Shown: positions 60,785 to 64,000 of the stretch, piece by piece | How positions within the stretch are numbered: position 1 is the stretch's first letter | Layout of the letters: every line of letters starts with the position of its first letter | Assembly (NCBI GenBank): GCA_022376925.1 | Contig: JAIOJX010000025.1 | Coordinates: forward strand, 182,155,801-182,219,800 | Direction: 5' to 3' | DNA from: Tragulus kanchil | Taxonomy: Eukaryota > Chordata > Mammalia > Artiodactyla > Tragulidae | Length of the DNA: 64,000 nucleotides | The notes under the pieces: model-generated | The model's database searches: none | What the model saw: only the letters and a program-made list of their open reading frames with translations | Told to the model about the DNA's origin: nothing | Program-made: the position numbers and the translations under genes

Positions 60785-60905
60785 AGGTGGTGCTAGTGGT
60801 AAAAAAAAAAAAAAAAAAAAGCCACTTGCCAATGCAGAAAATGCAGGAGACACAGGTTAGATCCCTGGATCAGGAAGATCCCTTGGAGAAGGAAATGCCA
60901 GCTCC
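60785..60905 (+). mobile_element. Degraded Bov-A2 head with A20 run
   Basis: GTGGTGCTAGTGGT, an A run at 60801-60820, then CAGGAGACACAGGTTAGATC and GATCCCTTGGAGAAGG. It is truncated. Confidence 0.65.
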
Positions 60906-60959
60906 AACGCCAACCCCCATCAGTATTCTTTTTCTCCTTTGCCTTTTGCTTCTTTTTTA

Positions 60960-61552
60960 TTTTCTCGGGCTCCACAATCACTGTGAATGGTGACTGCAGG
61001 CATGAAATTAAAAGATGTATGCTCCTTGGAAGAAAAGCTATGACAAACCTAGGCAACGTATTAAAAAGCAGAGAGCTCGCTTTGTTGACAAAGGTCTGTA
61101 CAGTCAAAGCTATGGTTTTGCCAGTAGCCATGTATGGATGTGAGAGCTGGACCGTGAAGAAGGCCAAGGGCCAAAGAATTGATGCTTTTGAACTGTGGTG
61201 CTGGAGAAACCTCTCGAGATTCCCTTGGACTGCAAGGAGATCAAACCAGTCAATCCTAAAGAAAATCATTTCTGAATATTCATTGGAAGGACGGATGCTG
61301 AAGCTCCAATACTTTGGCCACCTGATGAGAGGAGACAACTCATTGGAAAAGACCCTGATACTGGGAAAGATTAAGGGCAGGAGGAGAAGGGGATGACAGA
61401 GGATGAGGTGGTTGGATGGCATCACTGACTCAATGGGCATGAGTTTGAGCAAACTCCGGGAGATGGTGAAGGACAGGAAAGCCTGGTGTGCTGCAGTTCA
61501 CAGAGTTGCAAACAGTAAGGCACAACTGAGCTACCGAACTGAACTGAACTAT
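60960..61552 (+). mobile_element. BovB (RTE) LINE, 3' end with ORF2 C-terminus
   Basis: From about 60983 the frame gives GRKAMTNLGNVLKSRELALL, VAMYGCESWTVKKAKGQRID and LKLQYFGHLMRGDNSLEKTL, the C-terminal region of the BovB reverse transcriptase. The frame is broken by one TGA at 61394, where the family has CGA, and then continues [20 protein letters not shown]. It is 5'-truncated and inactive, in the intron between exons N and O. Confidence 0.92.
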
Positions 61553-61584
61553 CATTTTTTTCTTGTGTTCATTTTTCCTTCTAG

Positions 61585-61675
61585 TAAATTCCATCAGATA
61601 TCAAGATCCTCAAAGCATGCTGCTTCCCCGACCACACACAGCCCGGCCCACAGTGCCGACTACCCCCTCGGCCAG
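61585..61675 (+). CDS. CC2D2A: CC2D2A exon O (C2 domain loop)
   Basis: This 91-bp exon (phase 2 to 0) follows acceptor TTTTCCTTCTAG and ends GGCCAG/gtgaga. It encodes [20 protein letters not shown] and [10 protein letters not shown], a Ser/Thr/Pro-rich loop inside the C2 domain. Against the human protein as I remember it, this exon lacks about four residues between RSS and KHAAS. The exon starts TAAATT; TAA is not a stop because the T completes a Gly codon from exon N. Confidence 0.93.
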
Positions 61676-62145
<470 letters not shown>

Positions 62146-62859
62146 TAAGCATGTTTTCCTCCTACCACAAGTCACTCCAGTCAGGGGGACAAAATGGGGA
62201 AATGTCCCGCTTTTGAAATTTGGGTTCATTGTTGGGACACCCCACTCCTCTCTCAGCTCTGGCATCCTGGAGCCCGAGTTTTCTATTCCCTTGACCCTAA
62301 AGGCCCTGTGCTGCTTTTCTTTGTGTCCCCATCTCCCCAACTCTGGGAGCTTTAAGTCATTTTGAAGCTCCCTCATTCCCATAAATGAACCAGAGGTACA
62401 TAGCACTTAAAATTTTTGATTAAATGATTTTATATATTAAAAAGGCTCATTATTTCAGATCTTGAAACAACCCAGAAATGATCTCGTCTAGGGCTCTACT
62501 TTTATAGAAAATAAACTAAAACCTCAAGCTGGAAGGTGACTTGCTTAATACCAAATAGTCAATTAGAGACTGAGCAACAGTTAGAACTAGTTAAGTCAGA
62601 AGAGAGAAACAGGGAAAATATAAAAAGAGAGAGAAATAGATATCCCTCTTCTATGTAGTACAAGCAAAAAGAAAGAGAAAAGCACAAGGCCAGAGCTCAA
62701 CAAAGTCGATGCAGTGGTCTGGTTTGGAGCCACGTCGTGGAGAGGCCTACTTGGGCCAGGCCTGCAGGATTCAGAGCAGACGCTGTGACAGCAGACGAAG
62801 CTCACCTCTGCCTTGGTTTATCTGTGAGGAGGGGAGTGGGAGAGCTTGCCTGGTGACTT

Positions 62860-63048
62860 CGCAGAAAACTGCCTGCCAATGGAGGGGATGCAGGAGCCTC
62901 GGGTTTGATCCCTGGGTGGGGAAGATCCCCTGGAGAAGGTCATGGCAACCCACTCTTGTATTCTTGCCTGGGAAACCCCTTGAATAGAGGAGCCTGGTGG
63001 GCTACCGTCCATGGGGTCATAAAGAGTTGGACACGACTGAGCGACTCA
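62860..63048 (+). mobile_element. Bov-A2/Bov-tA SINE
   Basis: TTCGCAGAAAACTGCCTGCC to GGACACGACTGAGCGACTCA; the first head bases are lost. The copy begins at 63947 and runs off the window. Confidence 0.83.
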
Positions 63049-63145
63049 ACTAGACTCTAGGGCCTCCGTGCTTAAGTGAAAGACCTGCCGTGAGTCCCTG
63101 TACCTATGCTCACATTCAGGTGCTGTTTCCCGTTTGGACATTTGA

Positions 63146-63448
<303 letters not shown>

Positions 63449-64000
63449 TGAAGCTCCCTCATTCCCATAAATGAACCAGAGGTACATAGCACTTAAAATT
63501 TTTGATTAAATGATTTTATATATTAAAAAGGCTCATTATTTCAGATCTTGAAACAACCCAGAAATGATCTCGTCTAGGGCTCTACTTTTATAGAAAATAA
63601 ACTAAAACCTCAAGCTGGAAGGTGACTTGCTTAATACCAAATAGTCAATTAGAGACTGAGCAACAGTTAGAACTAGTTAAGTCAGAAGAGAGAAACAGGG
63701 AAAATATAAAAAGAGAGAGAAATAGATATCCCTCTTCTATGTAGTACAAGCAAAAAGAAAGAGAAAAGCACAAGGCCAGAGCTCAACAAAGTCGATGCAG
63801 TGGTCTGGTTTGGAGCCACGTCGTGGAGAGGCCTACTTGGGCCAGGCCTGCAGGATTCAGAGCAGACGCTGTGACAGCAGACGAAGCTCACCTCTGCCTT
63901 GGTTTATCTGTGAGGAGGGGAGTGGGAGAGCTTGCCTGGTGACTTCGCAGAAAACTGCCTGCCAATGGAGGGGATGCAGGAGCCTCGGGTTTGATCCCTG

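Overview
This window is ruminant nuclear DNA. It is packed with repeats confined to, or typical of, cud-chewing artiodactyls: Bov-A2/Bov-tA tRNA-derived SINEs beginning CTTCCCTGGTGGCTCAG, CHR-type SINEs, a BovB (RTE) LINE with readable reverse-transcriptase C-terminus, bovine-type L1 3' ends, plus older MIR and a mariner MITE. Species cannot be fixed from the sequence; a pecoran (cattle, sheep, goat, deer group) is likely.

The only gene I can support is CC2D2A, on the + strand. Seventeen consecutive internal coding exons can be read, from the exon beginning ERRWFGDDG (1046) to the exon with [11 protein letters not shown] (63175). They have canonical AG/GT borders and splice phases that fit together into about 818 codons of one frame, colinear with mammalian CC2D2A. 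They carry the coiled-coil region (10.4-23 kb), the N-terminal C2-like domain (25-41 kb), the conserved linker (45-54.7 kb) and most of the C2 domain (60.4-63.3 kb). The 5' end, start codon, promoter and the C-terminal transglutaminase-like part lie outside the window. CC2D2A is a ciliary transition-zone (MKS/B9 complex) protein; its human mutations cause Joubert and Meckel syndromes.

The striking feature is not a new system but a recurring structure: 18 tandem direct duplications, each about 1.04-1.17 kb and nearly identical, spread from 0.3 kb to the window end. Together they add roughly 19-20 kb, so the true locus is probably about 44 kb. They copy whole exons (A, D, E, M) or pieces of exons (B, C, E, J, K, N), and one junction cuts the last exon. 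Copies differ mainly by homopolymer-type indels, clustered near the inner ends of the copies. The simplest reading is that overlapping contig ends were placed side by side without merging, i.e. false tandem duplications in the assembly. Anyone annotating this window should collapse each pair before predicting the gene.

Layout: 0-2.6 kb exon A and its copy; 4.2-6.4 kb intronic duplication; 8-10.5 kb exons B and C with scrambled fragments; 12.9-22.7 kb exons D and E within five chained duplications; 22.7-25.2 kb exons F and G; 25.2-38.7 kb a long repeat-rich intron with four duplications; 38.7-41.4 kb exons H and I; 42.5-45 kb a nested antisense L1; 45-49.5 kb exons J and K; 51.5 kb exon L; 52.6-54.8 kb exon M twice; 55.7-57.9 kb intronic L1 duplication; 58.3-60.6 kb a minisatellite and exon N; 61-61.5 kb BovB; 61.6-63.3 kb exons O, P and Q.
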